Positions 22,517 through 34,098 are shown, counted from the first letter of the stretch. The stretch: 64,000 nt of DNA from Tenrec ecaudatus (GCF_050624435.1 NC_134537.1:124782086-124846085); one strand, 5' to 3'. The notes: generated from the letters alone by a model not told the origin. Numbers and translations are program-made.

Positions 22517-23031
22517 TGAGCTAGTTTACTGTGCCAACATGGCCGATAAACACATGTAGGAATAATTGAAGGGTGGAGAGACAAATGGCTCAGTGAGCCT
22601 CCCCTTTCTAGTTCTCGGGTCTCTTGCTTTCTGATGGTCGGACCAGGGTGCAGCTGCCTTAGCCAGTTCCCTGCTTCAGCTGGCAATGCTCACTTCCTGC
22701 AAGACGTCCCCAAGGAGAAGCCACATGGACCTACCCCGATGCAGCTCTGGGTGCTGGAGCAGCCAGGTGGAAACCCCTGCCAGCACTGAGATGCTTACAC
22801 ATTCACTGACTCAACTTTCCTCCTGCAGTCAGCATCATAGTGTGTGTTTAGTGAGATGGAGGAGGACTTTGTGGATTGGTGTTGGACATATGGGCTAATG
22901 TTGGACTTGTGGGCTTGGACAGCACTGGGTTGGGATGTTTGTTTGATGTGCACTTACCCTTTATATAAAACTCTCTCTTATACATATGAGTTTCTGTGGA
23001 TTTGTTTCTCTAAAGTACCCAGACTAACACA
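22517..23031 (+). mobile_element. Solo LTR (ERVL/MaLR-like), copy 2, divergent 5' half
   Basis: Starts TGAGCTAGTTTACTG and ends AGACTAACACA. A perfect 5-bp duplication, taaat, flanks it at 22512-22516 and 23032-23036. The 3' half matches copies 3 and 4 (gaggaggactttgtggattg, ggacatatgggctaatgttg, gatttgtttctctaaagtac). The 5' half (22517-22700) differs from the others, suggesting a subfamily or recombinant. Solo, without internal genes. Confidence 0.85.
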
Positions 23032-23094
23032 TAAATCTACTTCAGAAATAAATTATTAAAAGCATCAGAAGGGGAGGAGAGACACGGGAACCGT

Positions 23095-23170
23095 AGCCCT
23101 GGCTTTGCTACGTCCTAGCTCTGTGGTCCTCAGCAAGGCCCTTCCCCTCTGTGGGAAAGATGAGGGAGCA
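23095..23170 (-). mobile_element. MIR fragment (weak)
   Basis: The tttgctacgtcctagctctg then gtggtcctcagcaaggccct pattern resembles the antisense MIR 'cttactagctgtgtgacctt' region. Confidence 0.4.
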
Positions 23171-24300
23171 GCACAAGAAATTACCCACGGTCTCTTTCAG
23201 CTATTGTACTCCATGAAATATGAAGCCTATTTTAAAATAAGCAGCCAAATATGTCACACAAGCATTTTAGAGGGCAACCCGGGCACAGTAAAGCCGAACA
23301 GCTGCTAAGACTTGACGGTGCATGTGTTCAACTACACACGAAGCATCCAACCCCACTGCTGGGAGAGAGAGTGAGCTGACATTGACCAAAGTCTTAGCTT
23401 TGTTGCTCTTTACGCAGCCAGAGGTATTCTCCAGAATTGGGCTGGAACGAAGTGAGAGAATTTAATTGAATTAGGCTTCCCTGAACTCTGCAATATCCCA
23501 GGATTAACTGACCCACTGGGAAATGAGCAAGTTTCGTGTCTGGGAAAGGCCCTGTTTTCTCTCTATAATTGCTTAAAGGGGCGGGGGGGGGGGGAACCCG
23601 GCACTCAGAAATCCATAAAAATCAGTGTGTACTCAGAGTAAAGGGTGAATTAACAGAACACTCCATATTCAGGAAAACAGGGAAGGGTCTACCTGGAATC
23701 AAGGGAATAGCATTTCACCAAAAGGATTCAGTTTCCCAAATTCCATTTGGGAATCCTTGTAAAAGAGAACAGGCTGGAATCTGTTTCAGAGCAAACATTA
23801 TCACGGTAATTGTTCAGAACAGTGAGTTATTTGTGTACATTAGACCTGAAGTCCTAATGGCTGTCACTTACCCATCCTTCTCACATAGCCTCATTGGTCA
23901 TAAAGCATATTACAGCATGGCGCCTTAGCTGGGGCCCTCGTATGTGATTAATTCAGTTCTAGGTCAGTTCAAGTTCAAACCAGTCAACATCAGTTATTTT
24001 TAAGGTTGTTACTTCAAATTAAGTTCCACCTCTGGACTAGAGAATGCCTAAAGATGTCTCCATCTATAACGATTACGTTCATTATCTGTGGCTGTTACGA
24101 AGCCACCCAGATGATGGGCTCACACAACCGCACAGAGAATAAAATCAGATGGGAAAATTTAAATCACGGTATGAAACAGACTTGAATGGGGATGAGAATA
24201 AATAATGTCATTAAAGACAGAGAAAGTATTCTTTCTGTGCATATCTGCTTGAGCATCAGCTTAAGCAGAGATTCGGTATTTTTATCTGCATTCTGGGAAA
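23171..24300. other. Unique, partly AT-rich sequence
   Basis: Contains a G-run at 23583-23594 and a TTTAATTGAATTAGG block at 23460-23474. No repeats or conserved reading frame are recognised, and the 119-codon frame at 23569-23928 is unremarkable. Confidence 0.4.
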
Positions 24301-24301
24301 A

Positions 24302-24630
24302 TTGTTATTGTTGTTGTTGTTAGCTGACATGGAGTTGGTCCCCAACCATGGCGATCCTATGCGCAGCAGAAGGAAACTCTGTCCATGGCAGGTTGAGGGT
24401 CAGACTGTTAGGACCCACTCGTAGGGTTGGTTTTCACTGTCTGAGTTTGTGGCCTTTCTTCCTAGTCCATCTTAGTCTGGAAGCTCTACTGGAACCTATC
24501 CAGCAGCATAGCAACATGCACTCTGCCACGGAGAGATGCGAGGAGATGTATAGACCAGGAATCGAACCCTGGAACTCCCACATGCAAAAGAAGAATTCTG
24601 CCATTGAGCCACCTGTGCCTCACCACCCTT
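24302..24630 (-). mobile_element. Long-type AfroSINE with tRNA-Gly-like head
   Basis: Reading antisense, the left end is the gttgttgttgttagctgac tail. The middle has tagtccatcttagtctgg and aagctctactggaacctatc. The right end (about 24553-24625) is a tRNA-like head. On the minus strand that head reads ggtggctcaatggcagaatt (A-box region) and ggttcgattcctgg (B box), with a tRNA-Gly-like layout. About 330 bp, longer than the usual copies in this window. Confidence 0.85.
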
Positions 24631-24659
24631 GGTGGAGAATTATTATTTATGTTACATTC

Positions 24660-25500
24660 TAGTTTTCATCCACCATTTCATCCCAAGATGCCACTGTGAT
24701 GTCCTTTCTGCTCTCTGCCCAAGCCTTTCCTTATTCTCTGAAGGGGAATAATCAGAGAATTCACCATCATCTTGATACTCATGGTTGTCCTTTCTTGAAG
24801 AACCTCTTCGTTGACTTAGGGCAACCTGAGCAGCCCTGGTGCTGATAGAAGGAAAGTGTCTTTAGTCTCCCTGAACCCCACGTGGCTCCCGCAAGCGGCT
24901 GCCCAACCCTCCCGCTATGGCTGATTACGTGTGGGGGATGTGGAAGCAGGAAAAGCGCAGCCGTGAGTGGAACATCCCAAGTCAACAACCCGGCAGTGCC
25001 CTTCCTTATCCGAGAGTGCACGGGGGTACCCAAGACAGATATGGTCCAATCTTCCTGCTCCTTCATCATCTTTTCTGGATCTGCGATTTCTTTTCCAATC
25101 CTTGGCTTCAGCGAGGAGAGGCCCCAACTTAATTCTAACCTCAGCAGGTCGATCCTGCCTTGCTGTTTCCTGCTCTTCGAAACAGGTTTTCTAGCCGTAC
25201 TTGGTGTCGAAGGCACCGTTAGCTCGGTCCTGGATCGGCTGTGGTATCCTTTTCTTCCTTAAATGCTGACAGCATCTTTCAGTCCTTCTACAAAATCAGG
25301 ACAATGTTTGCCTTCTCCATTGAAAGACTTGCAAATGCCCCTGCTTTGAACCCGCTGAGTGACATCCTGGAAGAAAGGCCTTCTGTAAATAATGCAGTCC
25401 AGAAAGCACTAGGGACCTGTGACACGTGGGGTTGCCATCAGGCTTAACTGACCTGACGTCGCTGGGGTTGGGGGGTGGTTTGAAAAGACTTTGGGTGTGT
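24660..25500. other. Unique sequence
   Basis: No gene or repeat identified. Frames of 145 (minus) and 126 (plus) codons overlap each other at 24779-25262 and have no recognised domain. Confidence 0.4.
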
Positions 25501-25504
25501 TTGA

Positions 25505-25560
25505 TTGGTTTAAGACTGGATAATAAGGATCTACATATAGCCCCCTCCCTGGGTCCCTGG
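25505..25560 (+). mobile_element. Small L1 3' UTR remnant
   Basis: The block aaggatctacatatagcccc then ctccctggg matches the L1 3' UTR seen at 5005-5035. It directly precedes the GGAA array. Confidence 0.4.
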
Positions 25561-25565
25561 AGAGA

Positions 25566-25614
25566 AGGAAGGAAGGAAGGAAGGAAGGAAGGAAGGAAGG
25601 AAGGAAGGAAGGAA
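25566..25614. repeat. (GGAA)n tetranucleotide array
   Basis: About 12 uninterrupted GGAA units, decaying to GGAAAAAAGG. GGAA is the ETS-factor core motif, but the length alone does not imply function. Confidence 0.97.
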
Positions 25615-25703
25615 AAAAGGAGTGGGGAATGAAAGCCATTCCAGAGGCTCCTCAGGGTGCTTGAAGGCACTTCAGCTCATTTATACCCCAACGCTCCCAC
25701 ATT

Positions 25704-25705
<2 letters not shown>

Positions 25706-25762
<57 letters not shown>
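25706..25762. repeat. (GATA)n tetranucleotide array
   Basis: About 14 uninterrupted GATA units, 92 bp from the GGAA array. Confidence 0.97.
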
Positions 25763-25763
<1 letters not shown>

Positions 25764-25764
25764 A

Positions 25765-26795
25765 TACACATATATCTTTCAACTACTAAAAATGATACAT
25801 ATAAAGTAATTTGGGAGGGATTTACAGCTCTTTATCTTTTGCGGAAACGGCTGTGAGCTCCTGAGCTGATTTATACGTACCAATCCCATTCACTAATTCA
25901 GCTGTTACTTGATGACAGAGGCCCCTGTGCCGATCTCACCATCGTTTCAATGTCCACAAAGAATAATAATAATTCCAAAAGAAACCTATCTATGTGTATA
26001 GAGCAATTCCAAGAGAGTGGCGCTTGAATTTTATTTCTATGAAGACAAACAAAACAAAGAAATCTCAGCCTGCCCCGCCCCCTCGGGACTTTCTCTTGTG
26101 CTCCAAATCTCAACACAAAGGTTGGGATTAAAAGCATTGGCATTGAAATAGCCTGCCAGTTTGCCTTGAAGTCTTCAGGATGACAATGGTTAAAGTCTTT
26201 GGCAACTTTTGAGCCGGCAGAGCTCTTGAGAACCCTTTGAAATGGTAAATGCCCAATCAACAGGGGAGGCCATTAAAGAGGAGCGGCTTGCAGACAAGGT
26301 GCACCATGCACATGCCTTCAGAATTCACTCTCTTGTTTGCTTTCAGCGCTCCAGGTCTGTGTAAGCTCCCCATCTGTCTGCGATTCTAATTCAGAATCAA
26401 AATTGGGAGGCCAACGTCCTGGATGGAATACAGGAAACAACTATAAAAGCATTATAATTGGTCCTTATGAAGTGGCAAAATTCTCTCATGTTGGGGCGGC
26501 TCTCTCACTTGTGACTGGACAAACCCTCCACCATGAGCCCTCAAAGTAAGCTCCCTGCCACCGGATCTTCTCCCTCCTGGCAACCCCACAGTCTTTCAAC
26601 ATAATCAAATTAGATAGCAGCTGCCTTCATGCAGCATTATGAGACCTGCTCTCGGCTCTTTCTTACCCCTGAAAACGCTACAGGGGCACTTTAATTGGGC
26701 ATATGCGGTGAGCTGAAAAATGCCGGGCCCTGGCAAAGCCAATGAAGATGGACCACTCTTTTTGGAGCCGGCTCTCCTGGCTACAAATCACCAGT
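25765..26795. other. Unique sequence, partly AT-rich
   Basis: Repeat-free. Includes aactataaaagcattataat (26430-26449) and an AATCAAATTAGATAGCAGCTG block (26604-26624) that look like possible regulatory DNA. No gene is supported. Confidence 0.4.
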
Positions 26796-26798
26796 CTT

Positions 26799-26962
26799 TC
26801 CTATAGGACAGGGTAGACCTGCGCCTGTGGGTTTCTAAGACTATCACTCTTTGTGGGAGTAAAAACACTATCTTTCTGCCACGGAGAAGCTGGTGGTTTC
26901 AAACCGGCCCATGCAGATTGCAGCCCAACATGGAGCCACAACGCCGCCAGGATCCTCCGTGC
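26799..26962 (-). mobile_element. AfroSINE
   Basis: Antisense: ctataggacagggtagacct, gggtttctaagactatcac, ccacggagaagctggtggt (B-box side), and the head end cacaacgccgccaggatcc. Confidence 0.8.
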
Positions 26963-27280
26963 CAGCCATGAGTCCGGGGGAGAAGTCTTACTTGCCTTCC
27001 ATGTAGGAGACTCAGTTCTCAGCCAGTGTGGCTCCTGTGCAGCCCATGAAGGCATTCATTCTAGAAAATTCTAAGCAGGTTTCAGTGGTGCTGCCGGGCT
27101 CAAATGGACTAGAAAGAAAAACTCGGTGGTCTGCTTCCCACCAATGTCCTTACCCTCACAGCAGTCTGACCCCTTTGGGCATGTGCCCGCATGGGTGACG
27201 AGGAGGCAGGGCTCAACAGGGCAACAGCAGTAACAAAAGAAGGTTCTTGTAAGTGGAAGACATGTCCAGAGTCACTCCAA

Positions 27281-27400
27281 CAAAAACCTCCACTGCCATC
27301 AAGTCATCTCCAACTCACAGCGAGTCCACAGAAGAGAGTAGAGCTGGCCTTGCGGATTTTCAAGACTGGAGAAAGCCACATCTTTCTCCCACCTTGTCAA
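27281..27400 (-). mobile_element. AfroSINE, 5' truncated
   Basis: Antisense: ccactgccatcaagtcatct, acagaagagagtagagctgg, gccacatctttctccc. It abuts the RTE copy at 27401. Confidence 0.75.
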
Positions 27401-28142
27401 TCTTGTTGTTGTTGGATGCTGTCACGCCAGCTGCAGCTCATAGTTCCTCTCTGTACAACAGCATGAAATACTGCCCAGGCCTGCACCCCCTTCACAATTG
27501 TTCTGAGGTTTGAGCCCATTGTCGCAGACACGGAGCCAATCCATCTCATCGAAGGTCTTCTTTCACTTTACCAAATGCGAAGTCCTTCTTCAGAAACTGG
27601 TCTCTTTGACGACATGTCTGAAGTGCATGAGACAGAGTCTCACCCTCCTTGCCTCAAAGGAGCATCTGGTTGTATATTTTCCACGCCAGATGTGTTTGTC
27701 CTTTTGGCAGTCCCTCCTACTTTCCATACTATTCGCCAGCACCATAATTCAAACACATCAATTCTCCCATCTTCCCTATTCCATGCCCAACTTTCACATG
27801 CATAGGAGACAACTGAAAATACCATGGCTTGGTCAGGCACACCTTAGTCCTCCATCCTTGTTTTCCAATACTCTAAAGAGATCTTGTGCCACAGAATTAC
27901 CAAAGGCAACTCATCTTTTGGTCTCTGGACTGCTGCTTCCATGAGCATTGATTGTGGAGCCAAACAAGACGAAAACCTTGACAGCTTCAATCCTTTCTCT
28001 GCTCATCTATGATGTTACCTATCAGTTCAGTTGTGAGGATTTCGGTCTTCTTTACACTGAGTGATAATCATCCTGAAGGCTGCAATCCTGGATCTTCATC
28101 ATCAAGTGCTCCAACTCTTCCTCCCTTTCAGCAAGGCCTGTA
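27401..28142 (-). mobile_element. RTE LINE 3' half, antisense
   Basis: The antisense RTE from its tail (gttgttgttggatgctgtc) inward: ttggcagtccctcctacttt, accataattcaaacacatc, ataccatggcttggtcagg, ttgtgaggatttcggtcttc and ctgaaggctgcaatcctgg. It stops just downstream of the reverse-transcriptase YADD region on the coding strand. The coding strand holds several stops. Confidence 0.9.
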
Positions 28143-28148
28143 AATGCT

Positions 28149-28310
28149 GTTGTGTGATTGTTAAATGCCATCGAGTCCGCTCTGGCTCACAGAGGCTCTG
28201 TGCACAGCAGATCCTGCACCATTTTCACATCCATTCCTATTCCTGAGGCCACTGCTGCTGCACGACATCGATCCATCTCTGAGGGCCTTCCCCTGTAAAG
28301 AGACCTCTCA
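28149..28310 (-). mobile_element. RTE 3' tail, antisense
   Basis: Blocks are gttaaatgccatcgagtccg, gcacagcagatcctgcacca and gaggccactgctgctgcacg. A second RTE tail, independent of the previous copy. Confidence 0.7.
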
Positions 28311-28319
28311 AGATCCAGA

Positions 28320-29540
28320 TCCCCACAGCTTCCTGTTCCTTCCAACAGAGACCAAATGTCAGTAGCTACATTATGTGATGGGCACACTGTTGTGTATTTT
28401 CCTAACACCAGGAATGGAACCCTGGACCCCCGTGTCATGGGGTATTCAGAAGGCCGTGTGTTTCAAGAACCCACAGAAGAGACTACTCACTGGCCCTCTT
28501 CACTGGCATCCACCACCTACCGGGCAGCCTGGCCTTTCCCACTCCCTCTGCAGACAAGACAGTGCAGGACACTGCCCTTCCAGTGACTTGGGTCTGGCAG
28601 CACGCCTGGTCGGCCAGAGGGAAGGGGGAGGGTCCAGGTCCCTTACTTAAGGATGAGACTTGCATGAGAGTTGAACGCAGCAGGGCGGCCCCAGGGAGTT
28701 GTTCAAGTGCAGGTGGGGCCTTTCAGCACCTTTCAAATCATTCCTCGCTGGCAGCCTCTCCTCCCCATCCCCGCTTAACATGACTAACTACTTTCATTTT
28801 TAAAAACCTCCTCTCGAGTGGAGCTCCATTTCTGGTTATTAATACTATAAACAAGGGACACCGAGGAGCCTATTAGTCATCCACTTATCGGTCAGAGCCA
28901 ACCGGCACGCTAAGCCAGAGCTGGCATTTTCCCCAAAGGAAATGAAGCCCAGACTTCCCAAGCTGGCCGCACACTCTGGAAGGCCAGCACACACAGCCCT
29001 CGCAGGCACGTCTGGGAGGCCGCCAAGCGCTTGGTCCCCGGCCAAGTTGGGCGTAATGAATCGGGACTCGAGGAGTCGCCCCTTCAAGTTCAAGTGGTCA
29101 GGGCAGGTCTCTGTCAAAGAAGTGTTTGTGTCAGAGACTCAGGTTTCCCGTGAAACAGAGTTGGGGTCCTCAGGAGAACTCCAGGGGCTCGAGACAAGCA
29201 CTAGGAAACATCGCGGAGAATCTCCTAGCAGGCCAGCTAGGTGGGGTAGGGGTGCCCATGGGTCACGGGTACTCAAAGTGTTTGCCCAAACTGAAAACAG
29301 GTGTAACTCCACCCGCTCCAAATCCAGGCTCCATTCCGCTCTTCTTTTAATCATTTTATCTGGACTCTTACAGATAACACAACACTCCACAGTTTGATCA
29401 CCTCAGGCAGTACTGCACAACTGCTACCAGGAGAAATTTCCATTTCCTTTCTTCTTTAACTCCTTGCTATCAGCTCTCATTTATCCCCTTCTCCCCCATC
29501 TCCCTCTACCCTATCCCCAGCCCCACCCCAGAAACCCTTA
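28320..29540. other. Unique sequence
   Basis: Overlapping frames on both strands (151 codons at 28942-29397) without a recognised domain. A CCT-rich tract runs 29485-29530. Confidence 0.4.
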
Positions 29541-29548
29541 TTATTATT

Positions 29549-30096
29549 TGTGGTAGTCACATAATCTGGTGTCAATTTGGGACTTGAGAGGATTAAGAGT
29601 GAAGGGATGGAGTCTAGTGCATCAATCGGGTCATAGCCAATGAGGCCTCAGTGTGGGCATGGCCTTCTCCTGAGGGTTCTGGGAACACCTGGATTTCCTC
29701 CTTAGGGGCGAGAGATACACACACACACTCTCTCTGCTCACCCCAGAGAGACACTCTACTGACAAGACACATGGCACTACACTGACAGACCCCCATGTCG
29801 TGGGAACTGGAGGAGCCATGTGGAGACCCCGACAGTGTTGAGATGCTTCCACCACCACTGGATCCACAAGACTTTCCACCCCCCGGCCTGTGCTCTTCCT
29901 GCATTTGGCGTCATTGTATGTGGTTTGTGAGTCTGAAGAGGATATTATAAATTGGTATCAGACATAGGGGCTAATATTGGACTTAGGGACTTGATCTATA
30001 TGAGGCTGGGATGTTTTCTCAATATTTAACTGCTCTTGTAATATAAACTCTTTCTTATACACATATGTGTGTTGATGAATTTGTTTCTGTAGCACA
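29549..30096 (+). mobile_element. Solo LTR (ERVL/MaLR-like), copy 3
   Basis: Starts TGTGGTAGTCACATAATC and ends GTAGCACA. Flanked by a perfect 5-bp duplication, ttatt, at 29544-29548 and 30097-30101. Shares gtgtcaatttgggacttgag, agatgcttccaccaccactg, gatccacaagactttccacc and attggtatcagacata with copy 4. The extreme 3' end (acccagactaac) is deleted. A short CA/CT tract (29715-29732) is internal. Confidence 0.9.
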
Positions 30097-30353
30097 TTAT
30101 TATTTCTTGTATCTTATACCATCCAATATATCCAGCCACATACAAGTCTGTTGTCCACTCCCCTTGAGTAGGGTTATAGAGTCATCAATGACCAAACGAA
30201 GCCATCGGTGAGGCTACCCAGAAGCCTTTACAAGCCAGCACCTACTGCTGTGTGCCAGGCAGGTGAGGAGTACGCAACTCCAGGACTGGGCTTCCATGGC
30301 ACGCATGGCTGCAGAACCCCATTCCTGGGCTCCCCCAGGTTCTGCCCCCCTAA

Positions 30354-30500
30354 AAGGAGCTCTAGCAGTATAGTGAACTCAGCACTGGGTTGCTAATACC
30401 AAGGGCAGCGGTTTAAACCCACCCAGTTGCTCAGGAGCAAAGTGACGCCGTCTGCTCTCGTAAAGGTGAACAGCCTCAAACGCGTCTTCTGACCTAGAGG
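30354..30500 (+). mobile_element. AfroSINE
   Basis: Sense head gctctagcagtatagtgaac and B box gcggtttaaacccaccc, then gtctgctctcgtaaaggtg and acagcctcaaacgcgtc. Diverged in its 3' half. Confidence 0.65.
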
Positions 30501-30764
30501 CTCCCCGTGGAAGTGGGTCTGCCCTTTCTTCCCCAAAGAAGCAAATGCCGAAATACACCACATTTGATGTGTTGGCAAGCGCCTCATTCGCCCTTCAAAC
30601 AGCAGAAAGTTAGTAAAGGACAAGGAGAGGCCACCGCCGTGACCTCTCCCTTCCTGGCCCCTCCCCTGAAATCCTGACCACGGACTCACCGCCCTGTGAG
30701 GCTACAGCGAGGAGGAGAAGAAAGAGAACTTGAAGTGCTTGCACGAGAGCAACAGTCAGAGAGG

Positions 30765-30852
30765 AGTCTGGGCTCCGTTGCTCCTGAGAACAGCTGGTGA
30801 CTTCGAACTGCTGACATTGCAGTTAGCGGCCCCAAGAGTAAGCACCCCGTCC
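30765..30852 (-). mobile_element. AfroSINE head fragment
   Basis: Antisense: gaacagctggtgacttcgaa, ctgctgacattgcagttagc. The tail part is missing. Confidence 0.55.
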
Positions 30853-30859
30853 CTGATAC

Positions 30860-32090
30860 TAGGGTCCTCCAGTCCCTGATCCTGGGCCTCGCTGGTGACT
30901 GCGTGGGGCAGATGACTGGCTGGTGAACGGGGCAGCAGAGAGCCCTTCCCTAAGTCTGGCCACAGGAAAGCGGGAGGGGGGTGCTGGAGATGCCCGCGAC
31001 ACTCGTCCTGAGCACGCACAGGAGCGTCACAGAGTGCATGCCTGCGTGTGTCAGACTGCAATCGCAAGGGACACGTGTGTGTCTTTGCATAGACTCTTCT
31101 CAACGCTCATTTCTACAAATCAAGAAGATAATCAAAGAATATTTTAAAACTGAAAGTGATAAAAGCTCACGAATAACCTTTAGTCCCCTGGAGATCCCGA
31201 GCCTTCCAAGTTCACCAACCTTGCAGAGGCCGCATCTGCCTCCAGAGTGTGCTATGAATGTAAGCTCCGAACACGTGGTTTTCCTGCTTTCTCTAGAAGG
31301 CGGTATCTACTCCTCGCCCATCACCCGCTGTCACTGAAAAAAACACTTCTTTTTTTTTTCAGACTTAGTTTTGACTGCAGGGAGGCAAAGGGACAGGCGT
31401 CAGAGAGACTGTAGAGCAGCCACATACACCCAAAGAACCTGAGTTTGATGACTTTCCCACAGCCGTGTTGATGAGACTCTCTCCCAACTGGAGTCGTGGT
31501 TCTAAGTGTGTGGTTGTGCACATCAAGGCCGTGTTTCTCTGCAAGTCTCGGCAATCTGTCGCTTGCCATCTGCTAGGCTGCTTGTATGAGCACATTAGAG
31601 TCAGAACACCCTTTCTTTAAACAAGAGAATGACTGTCCCCTGGCCATTTACCGAATGGGGGCTCCAAACGCACAGCTCATCAGTGCCGGCCCCGTGGGAA
31701 GAAGGCTGGGCTCCTTCAGGTGGCAGAGAATGTCTGAGGAGCAGAGCCGCTCTGTGCTGTCCGACTGCATGAGATGCCATGCCAAGCCCTGGAGTTACAA
31801 TCCTGGGGGAAACTGAGCCACTGACGGGTGGGGCAGGCTTGTCAGGGCTTGGCATTAGTGTGGTGTCCAGGGACAATGACAACGGAAGCACAAAACTAAT
31901 TTCGATTAAACAAACTATACACCCTATTGGAATAGCTCCCGTCTCCAAAATCATAGCATGTTCACATATATTATCTGCCATATCCTTTAGCCTACCTGTG
32001 ACAGAAAAACCAAAAAGCCCCCGGCAGCCTAGTAGACTCCAGCCTGCAGAGATCCCAGAGGACATGGAGAACACTCCGTAGAGCTTCGGA
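30860..32090. other. Unique sequence
   Basis: Mixed composition. 31850-32010 is AT-richer and repeat-free. The 249-codon antisense frame (31601-32350), longest in the window, runs from here into two SINE-containing segments and is rejected as a gene. Confidence 0.45.
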
Positions 32091-32097
32091 GACGAAG

Positions 32098-32212
32098 TCT
32101 TTAAGGAATCAGACGGCTTCTTCTCTCTCCGGTGCAGCAGTGGGTGGGTTTGAGCCCCCACCCTTGGGTTGGCAGCCCAATGCTTAACCCCCTGTGATAC
32201 CAGTCTTCTTTG
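32098..32212 (-). mobile_element. AfroSINE head fragment
   Basis: Antisense: tctttaaggaatcagacggc, gcagcagtgggtgggtttg, then the head ggttggcagcccaatgctta. Confidence 0.7.
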
Positions 32213-32365
32213 TGAGAGAGTAAAGGGTGGCATTTTCTTGCAATCCTCCAAGTCCCAACGTTTTAGAAGAAAGGTCACATAAAATAGATTGAGTAGGTCT
32301 TCGGCACCCTTTAAGAATCTAAAGCCAAAGTTACACAAACCTACTGCCACACGTTGCTATACACT

Positions 32366-32511
32366 TACAGTGACCTCCATGGAGTTTCCGAGGCTGCCTG
32401 TCTGACTAGAGCTCCAGCTCTGTCTCCCCGACAGAGCAGCTGGTGCGTCTGCACCTCTAGCCTTACGATTAGCAGCCCACGGCTCACCCAACAGTGCCCC
32501 TGGGGCTCCTT
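32366..32511 (-). mobile_element. AfroSINE
   Basis: Antisense: ccatggagtttccgaggctg, cagagcagctggtgcgtctg, ttacgattagcagcccacgg, head end cctggggctcct. Confidence 0.75.
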
Positions 32512-32519
32512 CCAATCTG

Positions 32520-33350
32520 GAAGAGGACACCGGAGAAAAGAAGTAGAGAAGAAAAACCAAGCCAATCCTCCTGTTTTCAAATGTACACAACACAAAAATG
32601 CTGGGAGACCGATCTCGACATGCCCACAAGATGCAACATGCAGGGCACAGGGCAACGGCTTAAGATGCTCTCTTGTGTGAAAAAGCTGTACTTGCAAAAT
32701 CGGAGCGCTAGCGCCCGCCGTTTCCAGACGGCTGTGGGAATGTGACTTTCTGAAATCTTTTTCTTGTCGCTGATTCCATGGCTCTCACGGTTTTTCAGAC
32801 ATTCGCTGAAGAGCAGAGCCTCAGAGACAGCTGACTGATCTCACCAGAGCAGATCTGAATTCCTAAGTGTCAGATACATAGATATCGTCGGGTGAGAAAA
32901 CACGGGATTAAAAAATAATCATCGGCAGCAGATGGTCACTGAGTTATGAGGATCGGAGCATCAGCCGATGTGGGTTCCTCTTGTTTGTTTACTTGATTCT
33001 TGGCAAAAAGCAGGACGCTTACCCTAGCAACAGCTATCTTGGATGGTTCTTAGGTTGCAATATATCCAGCTTCTAATTTTAAAAACTCACCACTTCACAA
33101 TCTGCCATCCTGCTAGTAAGAAGGCCTCTTGTTATCGACGCTAACCAGGCTGTTTCAAATCTGATACACGGCCTTTGGATTTCTTTCTTCCCTTACAGTT
33201 ATTTCACTTGTGGCCTTTAAGTGCCGATAAGAGTTAACCCACCACCAGTCTGTCAGCTTGTCACGCTGCGGTGTCTTGAGTACTAGTGTGATGTTGACAG
33301 TTGTGACATTGGTTGTGTCAACTACCACCAGCAGGGTCACCCACAGTGGA
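32520..33350. other. Unique sequence
   Basis: No gene or repeat family recognised. Confidence 0.4.
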
Positions 33351-33354
33351 CAGG

Positions 33355-33600
33355 TCTCAGCAGAGCTGCCAGGTGAAGGCAGACTAGAAAGAAAGGCCCG
33401 CCAATCTCCTGTTAGCAATAAGCCAATGAAAACCCTATCGGTCACAAGAGAATCTCGTCTAGTGCAGAGCTAGAAGATGAGGCCCTAGATTTAAAGGCAA
33501 CAACAGACTGGAGCATGCTTGACCGTGAAGATGGCGTGCGACTTGACAGCACTTCAGTCTGTGGCATGTGGGGTCACCATGAACAGCGCCAATTCACAGG
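33355..33600 (+). mobile_element. RTE/AfroSINE composite
   Basis: The plus strand shows aaagaaaggcccgccaatct, aataagccaatgaaaaccct, tagtgcagagctagaagatg, and an end with gtggggtcaccatgaac. It matches a long AfroSINE-like repeat common in afrotherians, but the exact subfamily and ends are uncertain. Confidence 0.45.
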
Positions 33601-33769
33601 CAAGGGAGAACACAACAAAGCTGGCTTGCATACATTCTGGAAATCTCAATCGAACTTTTCTTCTAAAGTCTACAGAGAGGTAGAATGCTGAACTGAAGGC
33701 ATGTCTAATCAATAAATCAACTGAAGTCTTGATGCCAGGCTGTCTTGGCATGTTCTTGTTCTTACAAGA

Positions 33770-33936
33770 ACAAACTGACTGGCGTCAAGTTGCTTCCTCC
33801 TCGTGGGTTTCCAAGACTGTAAATCTTTATGGGAGCAGATCGCTCCATCTTTCTCCCAAGGACAGGCTAGTGGGTTTGAATGCCAACCCTGAGATAGCAG
33901 TCCAGTGATTCCCCAACAGCCCACCAGGGCTCCCTG
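33770..33936 (-). mobile_element. AfroSINE, first of a head-to-tail pair
   Basis: Antisense: ctggcgtcaagttgcttcct, caagactgtaaatctttatg, ctccatctttctcccaagg, head end accagggctccctgg. The next copy begins immediately. Confidence 0.8.
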
Positions 33937-34098
33937 GTACTGGGTGCCATTGAATCCAATCTGACTCACAGCTACTCCGTACAGCAGAGAGATGCTGTCC
34001 CGCCAGGCTTTCTTTATGGAAATAGATGTCCAGGTCTTTCTCCCCACAGATTGGTTCAACCTGTGAACCTATCCATTGGCAGGCAAGCAAGTAACCAT
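33937..34098 (-). mobile_element. AfroSINE, second of a head-to-tail pair
   Basis: Antisense: tgggtgccattgaatccaat, ctgactcacagctactccgt, tgtccaggtctttctcccc, then gcaagcaagtaacc at the head. Confidence 0.75.

Noticed and set aside
24553..24625. Possible tRNA-Gly gene on the minus strand
   Set aside because: The tRNA-like fold is incomplete and diverged, and it forms the head of a SINE with a standard SINE body and tail.
31601..32350. 249-codon antisense frame, the longest in the window
   Set aside because: It passes through an AfroSINE (32098-32212), has no recognisable domain, and is not outside chance for 64 kb with this composition.
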